Assembly (NCBI GenBank): GCA_004154925.1
Contig: QJNS01000112.1
Span: 124,001-188,000 of the forward strand
Source of the DNA: Monosporascus cannonballus
Lineage: Eukaryota > Ascomycota > Sordariomycetes > Xylariales
Length of the DNA: 64,000 nucleotides
Direction: 5' to 3'
The notes beneath the pieces were generated by a model. It was not told where the DNA came from. It saw only the letters and a list, made by a program, of their open reading frames with translations, and made no database searches. A program made the position numbers and the translations under genes. Numbering within the stretch: the first letter of the stretch is position 1; each line of letters opens with the position of its first letter. Below are positions 49,001 to 59,947 of this stretch, piece after piece.

Positions 49001-49791
49001 GTCAGAATTGTGCGACAAGATCCCGGACCCCAGCGATTTGCCGATCGTTAACCCTCCTACATACTGTATTGTTGGTGCTTGTGGGTGAACCAACCACATC
49101 AACTGCCCTTGGGGGGGCCGGATTCGCGGAGGGGCCCCTCAAGGAAAAGAGGCCAATGGGGACCCCTGCTTGGCGAATGCCTTCACTCTCGGCACTCTCC
49201 GTCATTGGGTCGTCGTTATAGGTGGGTGTCACTGTCCGCCCAATGGGAGATCCGAGACACCCTATTTTGCCTTGTTGCGCCCAGCGATCGCTGTTAGAAG
49301 CGCCCACTCATCGATCACATCTCAGCGCTTAGAAGTGCTTGAAAGGTCCCGCTGCCACTCTCATTGGCCTCTGCCGCTCACATCACCAATCAGCCCGTGA
49401 TTGACCTGCAGCCGGGACGGGGGCCCTTTCGCGGGAAGGATCCCCCATTTACCCTTAAAGAATGGGCTGGCGGCCAACTACTGTGGCCCGGAGCCCTCTT
49501 CCCAGGTTCGACGTGAACTTCGTTCCTCTCCGTCCCAAACACAATCGCATTACTCTGTGCCGTGATACGTACGTACGCAGCAACCTCGTGGGCATTCCGA
49601 TGTGAGGTGTCCTGTCAAACTGCTGGATCCCAGCGAAGAACGCATACTGTCCACGGACGTAAAAGATTCGCGCCGACGCATATACCTTGTGCTTAATTCG
49701 GCTGTCGCCGGGGCCAAGGCCTGAGAACCCAGCTGCAACCCCCGTGAACGAGGCTAGGCAGTCGACGCTGCGACGGGCCGTGTTAACAACC
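46082..49791. other. 3.7 kb intergenic region
   Basis: No coding gene found; frames are short and lack domains. Contains the histidine kinase promoter at its left end and TACCTA repeats at about 46347, 47612-47634 and 47719-47743. ACGTACGTATG and CATACATACATATGTATG palindrome-like words occur near 46771 and 47080. No tRNA or element ends recognised. Confidence 0.5.
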
Positions 49792-50680
49792 ATGACTTAC
49801 AGACCTCTGCACCGATCGTGGAGGTCCACGCGGGCGATGTGGATTGTTATGTTCTTCGAGTTGCTCGCGACTGTCGCCGTATTGGTCTTCTTCGGCCTTG
49901 CTCAGCCGGATCTGTACCGCACGCAACTATGGAAAGCCGGAAACGACCTGAACTTCAACTCGAGTCCCGCTATAATCCTGTACGCATATGCCAACTACAG
50001 GCCCATACCGCAGATACCCTTCGTCTGGTCGCAAGCGTGAGTGTTTCGGAGATAGCCCCGCGCTCTTATTTTTTTCCCGGCTGACAACTAGTCAGGTTGA
50101 CCAACTTCAACGTCGCCATCTCCATCATCAGCCTCTTCGTCCTGCTGTTGAAGTGCATCATGTTCATCATGCACGTCTGGTACCCGCTGCTCGCCCTGTT
50201 CGTGAACGTCTGCCTCGCAGGATTATACATCACGAGCATATACGGTCAGGCCGGACCCGACTACCTAGATCCAAACCATCCCAGCAAGGTGGCCTGGTAT
50301 ATCGCAAAGTCTTGCAAGGTCGCGGCGAACCCCAATGTGCAGGGTTCATGTTTGCAGGCGAAGGGCTCCTTCGCGTGCACGGTCATTATGCTGTGAGCGG
50401 CATACAATCGTCTTCCCCACTAGGCAAGCTACTAACCCGTCGCAGCGCCATCATTCTGGCCAATTTGGGCCTGACTATCTGGGCGCTTCTTCCCGACGAG
50501 GCCGACAAAACATCCGTAGCGGAAGACGACGATAGCGACTCCTCGCCGACCAAACTCAAGGGGAAGGACACGTGGGAAATGCACGGAATCCCGCCGACGC
50601 CAAGGACGGCCAACGTGCCCTACACACCACGAACCATGGCCTTCAATACATTAGAGAGGAAACTGCCCCTGCGCCAGTAG
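49792..50680 (+). CDS. four-helix MARVEL-like membrane protein
   Basis: Exons 49792-50036, 50096-50392 and 50446-50680 give 258 residues; introns are 59 and 53 bp, the second with an ACTAAC branch site. The start is the ATG at MTYRPLHR; the frame extends upstream only to a TTG. Four hydrophobic helices are visible, at about 15-38, 88-107, 112-135 and 178-198, with a loop between helices 3 and 4 that carries three cysteines. The C-terminal cytoplasmic tail is acidic (DDDSDSSPTKLKGKD) and has two TPRT motifs that could be phosphorylated. The arrangement fits fungal MARVEL-type proteins of unknown function; a role in membrane domains is inferred from the fold only. Confidence 0.8.
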
Positions 50681-53136
50681 CGATAAATCCGACGGGATAT
50701 CCTGGTAGGAACAGGCGGCTGGACTCCGAGCTTGATCTATAGGACTGAGTTTTATTCCACCCTGTTACAGTGGACGGTAGGAGTTGTGGCGTAACAAATC
50801 GGGAACGAATTTTCAAGGCAGTCTGGGTACGGTGTGTCTCGGGTCGATATTCCAGGGGTCACAGCACCACTCCGCTGGCAGGACATATGTTGGACGTCTC
50901 TCATAGGCAAATTCAACACGAAATGAATCGTAAGAGTTTGGGCTTCTCTCCCGCCCCTGAAAGTCACTGAACCGCCCACTGTGACCATTAGCTCCGGCTT
51001 GGAAGTAAGCCGTAGGAACGCACTAGCGTGAGGCGTTTCGAGGAAGTGGCGCTCGTGTGAACAGGTTCTTATTCGGCGTCGCATGCACTCCCATCTACGA
51101 AACCAGGCCGTCCCATGGTCTGTGATACGATGCTGTACCCTTCCTTAGACTCTCTCACGCTGCGCTTTCAAGGCATAGGAGTACCCTAGGAGCGAGGCAT
51201 GCGTAGTCCGCCGGCGGATTTCCTCTTCATTCGAGGCAGCACTGAGTCGACCGCACTACCCCAAACCCAAGACTTCCAGGCTCAGCTGCACTCGTGACCA
51301 GTTACCCCATCTCTTATCTCATGCCAGTTCCACGGACCCCTTTCCGAGGAATCGCTGAATCCCGAGCGATGACCTGCCCAGCCGCAGTATTAGCCACGAA
51401 CGAGAGCAAGGAGTGAAGCTAGTCGTAGTGCTCCTGACACCATTGTATGGATGGATGCTCTTGAGTTCTCCGACCCTGCGGGTCTAAGATGCAGTAGGCA
51501 AATCCCTAGTCCAGTGTCTATGGATCGGCAGGAGCTGAAGCTTCGACGACACATAGGCTACGCTCGTCACGGTCCCGCCAGTCGGCAGTGGTCGTCTCTT
51601 CTCGACATCTCGAACCGGCTTTTCTTCCCTCGCTGCGGCTACCGGACCAGTCTGGCGAACCGTGCTAGAGACCTCTGGGGTCCATCCCTCGGCTTTCTGC
51701 CGCGCGTTGCCGCCGCACTGCACGGGGTACTTCCCTGTTGGTGGCTGCGAGCTGTCGTAGATCGGTTCGCCGCCGCCGTCTAGGCACCCGTCACCAACCT
51801 CTCCCAGCCAAGCAAGAGCGAGGTGCGCGTTCCGGGGGACTGGGCGGCAGATACGCAGTGTAGGGATGAATCCACACCTATCCGTGAGTGCCCATTGCTT
51901 TAAAAAAAAAACCCCCCCAAAGTATCAGCGCTACGTTTCCGTGAGTTCTGAGCCACCCCCCCCTCTCCCAATAGCCCCTATTCCCGAGAGAGAAGGCGCT
52001 CCTGTCTTCACAGCTGCGCAATGCCTTCGACGCAAGACATCCATTTTCAAATGCTACCACGGCTGAGCGTCTGGTTAGAGCACTTCTACTCAGTTCCTAC
52101 GTAGCTGGGCTCACATCTAGGTTAAACGCTCGGCACCGCAAACCTTATACCCGTCGATACTTTGAGCCACACTCTTCCTTTTTCTACCGAAACAACCCTA
52201 TACACCCCAGCTGCGTGGTGTAATGGTTGCACACTCTCACAAATACTCCTTCTTGTATCCTTACTATCTCCATCCCCCCGATGAAAGAGGGGCAGGTTCG
52301 GTTCCTGCCGTGGCTGCGCATCCTTATAAATGTATCATTATCATCTTCCTTTTTGCTCCAACCACCGCCCACCATCCTCCTTGCGAGGAACTTTGCACCG
52401 AATCCCCTTTCGAACCTCAGTCTCGTTAATCAGCTATTAGACTATGTGTTGTACGCATTCAAATTCGCTTTCCCTTGAACCTTGCCGTTTCTGGCAATGA
52501 CTTTTGGCAAGCCCTATGCCAAACTCAGGTGGACTACATTCCTACCCTAGCGGAAACGCACAATGTACGCCCGTCCAAGACAATTCTTGACTGACCTTAA
52601 GGGAAGTATTCGCCGTGCGGCGGAGTGCGATGGGTGTAGGGGAGAATTTGCGCTGCAAAGGTGTCGTATGCTTGAATATCGTAGTCTTTCTACGTACTTG
52701 ACCTTTTGCTGGGGACTCTGAGGGCCGAGTGGTGGACGTGACCTGACAGAGATTGACACACTCGGCCAATATGTCGCACAATTAGAATTTTTTTCCCTTT
52801 TAGAGCCCCTCGATGGTGTGCATTTCACTTCGGCGGATGCTGATGGGATTCCACACCAAGCGTCGTGTGTACATGATAGCGCCCCACCATCTTGCCCCTT
52901 TAAAGTCTTTCTCATAGCTCAAAGCGGTAGGCATAGGCATTAGAGGACATCAATCGTGGCTGCCGATCGGAAAATGGTCAGGAATGAGAGTCTGCACCAC
53001 CTAGCACGAGTGGGCTCGTCAAGAAGGCCCGGGCGGAGATCGAGCTCGGACTTCTCGTGCAGCTACTCAATTAATAATGGTGGGGGAGAGATAGAGCATA
53101 GGCCCCGTTTATCTGCGTTCGTGGGAACCCGTCAAG
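50681..53136. other. 2.5 kb intergenic region
   Basis: No gene supported. An ORF of 110 codons at 51451-51783 is Arg/Leu-rich and matches nothing I recognise. A tRNA-Glu-like interrupted sequence lies at 52208-52317. Confidence 0.45.
52208..52317 (+). tRNA. tRNA-Glu(CTC)-like sequence, interrupted and probably degenerate
   Basis: The D-arm GGTGTAATGGTTGCACA and the following CTCTCAC match the fungal tRNA-Glu(CTC) consensus, but about six nucleotides of the anticodon stem are missing. A good T-arm, GCAGGTTCGGTTCCTGC, follows about 45 nt later. Terminal strands CAGCTGC and GTGGCTG pair over seven positions with wobbles. The size needs an intron, and the anticodon stem cannot be closed properly. 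A decayed copy is more likely than a working gene. Confidence 0.3.
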
Positions 53137-54222
53137 TCAGTCGATAACGATTCTAGGACGCTTGATCTCATGCGCTTCCCGTCCCGGTTCTTCGACGATT
53201 CCGCGCTTCTTAGAATTCGATGCGCAACTCCACGGCTCCGTCGCGGAAGAAGGGGTGTCGTCAAGCAGGTCGCTGTCAGGGATGCTATCAGATATGCCGT
53301 CGGACATATCGTCCGAGACGTAATCAGAGACCTCATCTGATGTCGGCCGGTTTAGATGGGCGTGAGCCGACACGTTTTCGCTGAGGCGCTTCGGCATTGT
53401 TCGCGGGCGCTTTGGCCCGGAATCACGGAGCCTCTGCAGAAAGCACGACAGGATACCGCTCTCCTTCGCTATCCCCAGATTAAAACGCTTGTCGTCGTCG
53501 TCGGTGTACTTCCTGAACTCCTCCCATTCCTCCAGTTCCCACACCTCTACCGGCCTACCGGCCCGGACGTCGTCGATAAAATCCACGATGTTGACAAGCA
53601 CGGCCAGCATGGCGTCCTTGCATTCCTCTCTCGTGCTGCCGGGTTCGACGCCCACCGCCCGGCACATACCTTGGAACCCTTCGACCTCGGACTTTCCGTC
53701 AAAGAAGATCTCCTCCAGTATCTCGTGCATGGCTTTCGTCCGCCCTTCCTTCCAGGCCTGGGAGCCGGGAGGTAACTGCTGCGAAGCTGCGATCTCTGCC
53801 CACTCGTCCTTGAAAGTCATCTGGGTTGACGCCGGCGGCTGCTGCTGCTGGCCGGAGCTGCGGTATGGGGGAATATCCTGCAGGCTGATGATCTTCTTGG
53901 AGCTTATTCGGGGTTGTTGTGTCTGAGATGGCGACGTCTTGGGAGCTAAAGCGGACTGAGAACCCGAGGGCTCGGGTTTTACACGAGATGCCATGTCTGG
54001 TCCACCTGGATCGGCCGATTGTGAGTCGAGGAAGGCCGCGAAAGCGCCAGCGCCACGGTCTTCCATGAACTTCTCGGCCTGTTCACGAGTTTCGCAGCCT
54101 CGATACGCATTGCCTTGGAATCCGTCCACCTGCCGGCGGCATTCGTCCCAGCTCTTGTACAAGCCGGGTCCGCGGCCGATGGCCACTGCATAACAGAACA
54201 AGGGCACCTTCTTTTTCCCCAT
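53137..54222 (-). CDS. protein with RNase H1 N-terminal hybrid-binding domain, no nuclease domain
   Basis: Single exon, 361 residues, ATG at 54222 (upstream frame starts with TTG). Residues 9-52, FCYAVAIGRGPGLYKSWDE then GFQGNAYRGCETREQAEKF, match the RNase H1 N-terminal domain (the viroplasmin-type fold) that binds RNA-DNA hybrids or double-stranded RNA. The conserved aromatic and Lys/Arg positions are present. The rest is Gln/Pro-rich, then helical around residues 160-260, then a Ser/Asp-rich run with repeated SD dipeptides and basic nuclear-signal-like clusters (KRPRTMPKR, KRPR at the end). The catalytic RNase H DEDD residues are absent. Such domain-only proteins occur in fungi; nucleic-acid binding is likely, the process unknown. 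Confidence 0.8.
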   Translation of the reverse strand: MGKKKVPLFCYAVAIGRGPGLYKSWDECRRQVDGFQGNAYRGCETREQAEKFMEDRGAGAFAAFLDSQSADPGGPDMASRVKPEPSGSQSALAPKTSPSQTQQPRISSKKIISLQDIPPYRSSGQQQQPPASTQMTFKDEWAEIAASQQLPPGSQAWKEGRTKAMHEILEEIFFDGKSEVEGFQGMCRAVGVEPGSTREECKDAMLAVLVNIVDFIDDVRAGRPVEVWELEEWEEFRKYTDDDDKRFNLGIAKESGILSCFLQRLRDSGPKRPRTMPKRLSENVSAHAHLNRPTSDEVSDYVSDDMSDGISDSIPDSDLLDDTPSSATEPWSCASNSKKRGIVEEPGREAHEIKRPRIVID

Positions 54223-55930
54223 TGTTGGATCGCGGTTCACTCGTTCTGGCGCTGCTGCTCTACATCTATTTTGCAAGACTTAAATGTCTTGCTGCTGCTG
54301 TTTCAGCCTCACCATACGATCGATATTCACGACCTTGTCATTGACCGACGCGACACGTGATTTATTCTTGGTATATATGCCCTTGGTGAGACGCGTCGCG
54401 CCGGCCGGCCGCGGTGCATCCTCTCGAGCATTGGCCATTACGCGAACTCGAGGCTGTGTAAACTTGCCAGGAAATGAAATTACCCCGCGCTAAGGAGGAG
54501 CTCCCAGCATATTCGGTATTGTCACCAATCCAAGGAGATACACTTGTAAGTTGACAGTCATCTCGGTACTCTTCCATGTGGTGTCTCAATTTAGACCGAT
54601 TATTTACGAAGTAGCTCTTCCAAATACCCCCCGCCCCCGGGGCATCCACGTCTACGCTTTTTGGCTACAGTATACTTCAGCTACCTGTGCCAGGAGGCAT
54701 TCATCGATACTCCAACTAGGGATTTTGGGGGTTGGAGAGCATTGTAAGCCACGCCTCGGCAGTCAGAAAGCCAACCTCTGAGCTCGGGGAAACCAGAATT
54801 GTTCACAACGGAGGCCGAGAGGGGTCGTTCAGAAACGTCAACTCCGGCATAGATAATCCGCATTGTGAGCTTTAACAATGAGGTGACGGGATGAAGCGCG
54901 TCCTTCCGACTGCTGGAACAATGCGGCATGCTGCGACTCAACTGGACGCGTGTTATCAAAGGTAAAGCAAGTCCGCCGGGGCCCAGATGAGTGGGAGGGA
55001 GGGTAGGAGCACTCGCAGGCAATTAGTCCATGGCCTAAACCCGCTCCTTTACGCCCCTTACGGAAAGGGGTAGTAACGATGGCTAGCGTTATCCCTAACG
55101 CCGCGCTCGGATATTATTGAAACTCGTGATTTGACTCACTTTCAGCTTTGTGAGGAGGGAGGAACCCGTCTGGACCGCCGGCATCGCCTGGGTCCCCCGG
55201 TAATGTAAGACCTGGAGCTTGCGTCACGCAAACGTCGGTGCACTTGAAACCTATAGCGGGCGAGGATGACGCAGCCTGCGTCTTTCGAACGCATATTAGC
55301 GGGATGGTGTTTCCTCGCCCCCACAACACCGTTGCAGGAGAATCAAGGCTCATGGCGCATCTGTCGGGCGATCTCGTATTCATTCTGAGTGTAAATCCCC
55401 CCCCCCCCCTTTCGGCATAGAGGGGCACCCTTGTTGAGGAGCCTCCTCGCTTTGGTATGTCATGAGCTCACATGCTTCGACACCGGGCTACTTCGTATAT
55501 GGTTCTCATGATTACGGTCAACTTGGTGCAGCACTTACAAATGCTAATACGATGTTATCACTGAGATGGCTACATTCATGCGTGACTTGCTGCATTATTC
55601 TATATCGTGCTATCATGGACAAAAGACTCTAAGCTGCCGTACGGGAGAAGATCAAAGCCACAGTTGCAAGAAATTCGCGCGCGCCGAATTTAAGAAAAGA
55701 AGAAAAGCATACCTTCGTGGCACGGTCAGGTATTAGCTAGATACGTGCCTCTTACCCGTGGATATCTAATTCACGTAATCGAGCGCGTAGATTTTTGACT
55801 CGCTTACCGTTATTCGATTCTGGTCTCCTTATTCGTACCATGCGGTTGCGGCCCGGAATTAGACTTACCATGACCGCAGTCCGGACGTGCTGTCTGGAGC
55901 ATCCAGGCGTCCGACAGATCGTGCGACATC
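54223..55930. other. intergenic region
   Basis: No gene supported. Contains a run of 13 C at 55397-55409. Its right end follows the stop of the next minus-strand gene. There a short minus-strand frame starts at ATG 55929 and runs into a strong GTAAGT donor at about 55868, so an additional 3' exon or small gene is conceivable but not shown. Confidence 0.4.
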
Positions 55931-56764
55931 TTAAGTCGAAGATTCGAACAACTCTCTCCAGGCCTTCTCCTCCTGGACAGCGAGCTCCCTCGTCAGGCCA
56001 TCGAGGAGGTCGTGGTCGATTCGACCTGTCTTCAGCAACAACTCCTCCCTCCAGGAAAGGGGCTCCCTCAGGCGTTCGAACTCGAGGATCTCGCCGTCCT
56101 CTAGCGTCGGACAGACGGTGCAGGCGGCCGGGGGCCGGGGCCGGATGTTGTCGGAATCCTCTGGGAAGTCCCGGCCGCACTCGATGCACCGGAAGTTGCT
56201 CGACAGGTAGCTCAGGGCGTCCTGGTACGCCCTCTCGACATTCTTCAGGGCGTTCATGGACAGCGGCTGCCGCGTCAGCTTGGGGTACAGGAAGTACATG
56301 ACGGCCACGGCGAGCGCGAGCTTGTGGTGCGGCCTCGCGGGGAACCAGGCCATGGCCCTCGAGGAGGAGCCGACGAGGGGGCCAAAATCGTTCTCGGCGG
56401 AGCGGACGACGCGGGCCGCGAACAGCGCGATGTGGAACTGGTCGCCCCACCCCGGGCGGCCCTTGCATTCCGCGAGGGCCTTCACTATGTCCGGGTCGAT
56501 GCTGTCGTCGGGGTTCGGGCTGGGAGAGATGTATGCCAGGGCTGCCCTCAGGACCGACGGTACCGAGGGGAAATGGTAGGTGTCGTTGCGCCTTTCGAGA
56601 TAGGTGCCCATTACGTCGGCCATCAGACGTCCCATTTGTCTGGAGTATACGAAATTCAGAAGACCCTGATAGCTGTCGTTGTCCCACTCCCCAATTCCAA
56701 GGGCCTGCCCAATCTGGCGTACCGGGTGCGTGCGGGGGCCATCGGACAGTTGGTAAGTAGTCAT
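55931..56764 (-). CDS. hypothetical protein with a Cys-pair motif
   Basis: Single exon, 277 residues from ATG at 56764 (MTTYQLSDG); an in-frame ATG at 56887 would add 41 residues. I do not recognise the family. The first 150 residues look globular and mostly helical, with RPGWGDQFHIALFAARVV and a hydrophobic stretch KLALAVAVMYFLYPKL. The C-terminal third has CIECGRDF and, 20 residues on, CTVC, which could bind one zinc ion. The end is charged and helical. Codon use is strongly GC-rich, which supports it being translated even though the alternative frame is also open. It is divergent from the 57265 gene, sharing a 500-bp gap. Confidence 0.65.
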   Translation of the reverse strand: MTTYQLSDGPRTHPVRQIGQALGIGEWDNDSYQGLLNFVYSRQMGRLMADVMGTYLERRNDTYHFPSVPSVLRAALAYISPSPNPDDSIDPDIVKALAECKGRPGWGDQFHIALFAARVVRSAENDFGPLVGSSSRAMAWFPARPHHKLALAVAVMYFLYPKLTRQPLSMNALKNVERAYQDALSYLSSNFRCIECGRDFPEDSDNIRPRPPAACTVCPTLEDGEILEFERLREPLSWREELLLKTGRIDHDLLDGLTRELAVQEEKAWRELFESST

Positions 56765-57264
56765 GGTGAAAGAATGTTCAAATCGATGTCTGTTGGGCTG
56801 TGGTCTGCTGATACCCCTCAGGGAGGAAGCCATGACGAAGCCATACAATATACTAATCGAAACAATAGCCAACGGGGATGCCAACATAGCCTTTTGTTTC
56901 TTTCTCGCAGCACATAGTCATTGTCACTCTAACTCCCTCCCTGCGCACCAACGCGTCCCCTTTACGACCTATAATGGACAAATTTGTATGGTCAAACGGA
57001 GTACGAGTACGCGTAACCACACAATGCGGTTGTGAACAAGGGAAACAAAGACTGTAAGCTGTCCTATACGCAGTAAAAGGGCCTGTTTTGAAATAATTGT
57101 GGTTCTTCCTTCGATATATATATATAAGGATGCCGGTTCTGCTCGATGGCGATTGGGAGAAGAGAGATAATTCACAACAACAATCTTCTGTCGTCTACTA
57201 AGATTCTCAACACCTCCCTCGAATCAACGACGGCAGTGAAGATTCACCATCAAAAGCAGTAGCG
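56765..57264. promoter_or_regulatory. shared divergent promoter region with TATA-like tract
   Basis: A 500-bp gap between two divergent accessory genes. An alternating AT tract (ATATATATATATAA, 57114-57127) lies about 140 bp before the ATG at 57265 and fits a TATA box for that gene. Confidence 0.4.
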
Positions 57265-58427
57265 ATGGCTGACAACTTCAGTTACAACGAGTTCAGGGAC
57301 AGAACCCTTGTCCTCAACGCCAAGATACTCACTCCGCCGGGGCATAACCCGCATCCCAACAGTTATATCGACTTCGACACTCAGAAGGAAGCCAACGTCT
57401 CTCGCGCGTTCGCCCTCAGCAATTTGCAAAAGACCCGCACCACCATAGTTGATAGAGAAACCCTGAGAAGATCACTGATGGATACGATGGGAACCCACAG
57501 CGTCGATCTCAGGTCCAAGGTGATGGTATGCAACTTTCAAGAACTCGATGGTCTCTTCTCCGCAAGACACAACTTCCAACGGAGCACATTCTCCGTCTGG
57601 GCACAGGTAAGGAAGACTCCAGGCGATGACGGTGCCAACCCATTCCATAGGTTGTTTTCGATAATGCGGAGGCGACTATATACTTTCATGTTCGTGCCGA
57701 TCGACCAGGTCTGGGTCCTCATTGTTCTGCAGATTAGGCACGATTCTAGTAAGCCAGACCCTATGGCCGATGGTGAACAGTTAGAGGCCACGCGCATAGT
57801 CATTTACGACGCGGTGGCATCTGGGCAAGCTCAGCGCGAACAAATAATCAGACAGCGGATGCCGAGGATCCTTCAAGAAGGGGACATCGCCCTCCCCGCA
57901 GGTGGTCTTGAAGTCGTGCGCGACCTTCCCAATGGTGGAGACCTACCACTCGGGTCTCGTCATCCACGAAATAGCGTCGCGCCTTATGGAAAGACTCGAC
58001 ACCGAGATAGCCCGCATCAGACGTCAAAATCCGGCTGCTACCGCAGATTGATATACATTCTGCTATGCATGCTGCCAACCCCCCGTCTGTCTTTGGGGGG
58101 ATTTTCATGGACACGCAAGCAAGGGTAGTTGACAGAGCCCGAAGCCGAATAATTGGGATCTTGCTCACTGGTGCTAGCCTGGACAATTCCTGGAAAGCTA
58201 TCGGGGCCATTGAGCTTCCTGGACAAAGCTCGAAAAGCAACGACTACAACCCCAATGACATGATAGAGCCAGCTTCGCAAAGGGCTCCCACCCCCATAGT
58301 TATCGACCCTGACACACCAGACACATCGATGGAAGTGGACGACGACGAACCTCGTGACGATGGTGGAAACGACAACGATCCCGAGATGATAGACTTAACC
58401 GATGCAGCCAGAGGTGTCAGGCTGTAA
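57265..58427 (+). pseudogene. possible inactive Ulp1/C48-like gene with disturbed frames
   Basis: ATG at 57265 opens a frame with protein-like sequence as far as about 57,900 (FVPIDQVWVLIVLQI, RIVIYDAVASG). Coding character then moves to the next frame at 57902-58048 (SCATFPMVETYHSGLVIHEI) and to a third at about 58047-58427. Both shifts coincide with CCGCAG, so two introns ending at 57901 and 58046 are possible, but no strong in-phase donors were found; frameshift decay is the alternative. The order of motifs loosely resembles a Ulp1 SUMO protease. If so, the expected His-Trp reads Val-Trp and the expected Cys-Gly reads Ser-Gly, so it would be inactive. The acidic tail has PTPIVIDPDTPD and PEMIDLTD, the latter resembling a SUMO-interacting motif. 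Assignment is tentative. Confidence 0.4.
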
Positions 58428-59322
58428 GACTACACAATAACCTGCGCAAGTCCTCGCTTCAGTAGTCAAGCAAGCTTCACACCATAGGTAGGACTTCCGT
58501 ACCCCCAAGATTTGCTTCTATCTACTTTTCCATATGCGTCCATAAACCGCTGGTAGGCATTCTCATATTAGTAGCAATGAAATCTCGTATTTTGCCTTTA
58601 CATATTTCCCTTTAACTTGCTTGATCATATGCCATAGCCAAATGTGAAACAATGCAGAGTAAAACGACACTTCAGATTGAGGGCTTAAGTGGGCTAAGTT
58701 GGACTACGGGCTTGGGGTAAATTACATGAGTCGCTAGATCTGTTTGCATCGCGGTCGAACCACCAGTCTTGTGCCTCGTCTCTCCCCGAAACAAATGAAA
58801 GATTATTTTCTTTGTTTCCAAGGCCGCACTAAAACGCCAAATCATTTTGTGCTCAAATACGTGTAAAAAGTCGGTCTGATGTTTTCATCGGATACGGCTT
58901 CGTGGTACGCCCATCCAATGGTTTTGTAACTCGTTTTCCGAAAACGGTTGACTCAAAGTCATCCATTCTATGTATTCATAAAGAACCCCTGGCGCACGTC
59001 TCATCACCCCCTGGCATAATCAACTTATCTTCACCTCGGATCCATCTTCACCGTGTTATAACTCGTCGACTAGATCGGACAAGGACGGGAAACATGTTAC
59101 ATACGCACAGCCATTCCCTGCGATGAGAGCAACAGCAAGATATTCCTTCGTAAGCAACTCCTGGTGATGCTTCATACTTTTTGCTTTAAGTTCACCAGGG
59201 GGATCTTCACGCTTGGGCCGTGGTAGCGCCGGAGCATTTAACACCAGAACCACTCCTGACGGAAAGATCCGGTCACATGCGAATTCCTTCTTTAGCAGAG
59301 GTTACTAAGCCTAGACGTTGTA
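58428..59322. other. intergenic region
   Basis: Nothing recognised apart from the 3' flank of the preceding gene and a likely 5' portion of the next one. Confidence 0.4.
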
Positions 59323-59947
59323 GTGGGTAATGCCGATTGGACAGGTCCGTGTTCTGGTTGTATTCGAATTGCGAAGCGGAGAAGGAACCGACCTCGCCGC
59401 TCCAAGAGCAGCCGAGCAGATCCTCGAGGCCCGAGGGTTGGGATAGTTGATGTCGTCGCTGACGGCCGGACCGAGCGGCGTCAGACAATCGAGCGCAGAT
59501 TTCGACTTATCATGCCCGAAGCAGACATTAATATTCTAGACGGCTCTTTTAAGCCCATCACCGCACCTACCCTCACTACGGATCCCTGGAAATCCGGATA
59601 CGTCGTGTTCGGGGTTCTGCAGAGTCTGGTTCAGCGGGTTAACTATTTCGTCGGGGAGGGTCGGATCGACGAACGACCTAACGCCATCTTCGACGCTGTA
59701 CATTTCGACTTCAACGATTACTGGATCGAGCTGACTCGGTCCTACATGGTGGGCGCCCTTTGTGGCCGATTCCACAGGTTGTTTAAGTATTACAGCTTGA
59801 CCGCCGTCGAGAGTTGGGAGGAAGAAGCGCACTATCACCATCGGAGAGTTGCAGGATATGGAATCCAAAGGAAACGCCAAAGCCGCAGCATTCCTCCAGA
59901 ATCGCAGGAAGAGGCAGAAACCAGCTGAGGAGGTCTGGGACGAGGTG
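59323..59947 (+). pseudogene. hypothetical accessory gene, frame disturbed
   Basis: The best frame runs 59323-59928, but its first 40 codons are Arg/Ser-rich; over the same bases another frame reads VLVVFELRSGEGTDLAAP and stops. From about 59450 the main frame looks coding (LIMPEADINILDG, WKSGYVVFGVLQSLVQRVN, IFDAVHFDFNDYWIELTRSY). At the 3' end coding character passes to a different frame (TITIGELQDMESKGNAKAAA, stop at 59945-59947). Either two introns were missed or the gene is broken. No family recognised. Composition and style resemble the 57265 gene, and a FHRLF tetra/pentapeptide occurs in both, which may mean distant relationship. Confidence 0.4.

Noticed and set aside
55752..56687. 311-codon alternative minus-strand frame over the 55931 gene
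   Set aside because: Pro/Arg-dominated composition typical of a shifted GC-rich frame; the chosen frame has balanced composition and a CxxC pair.
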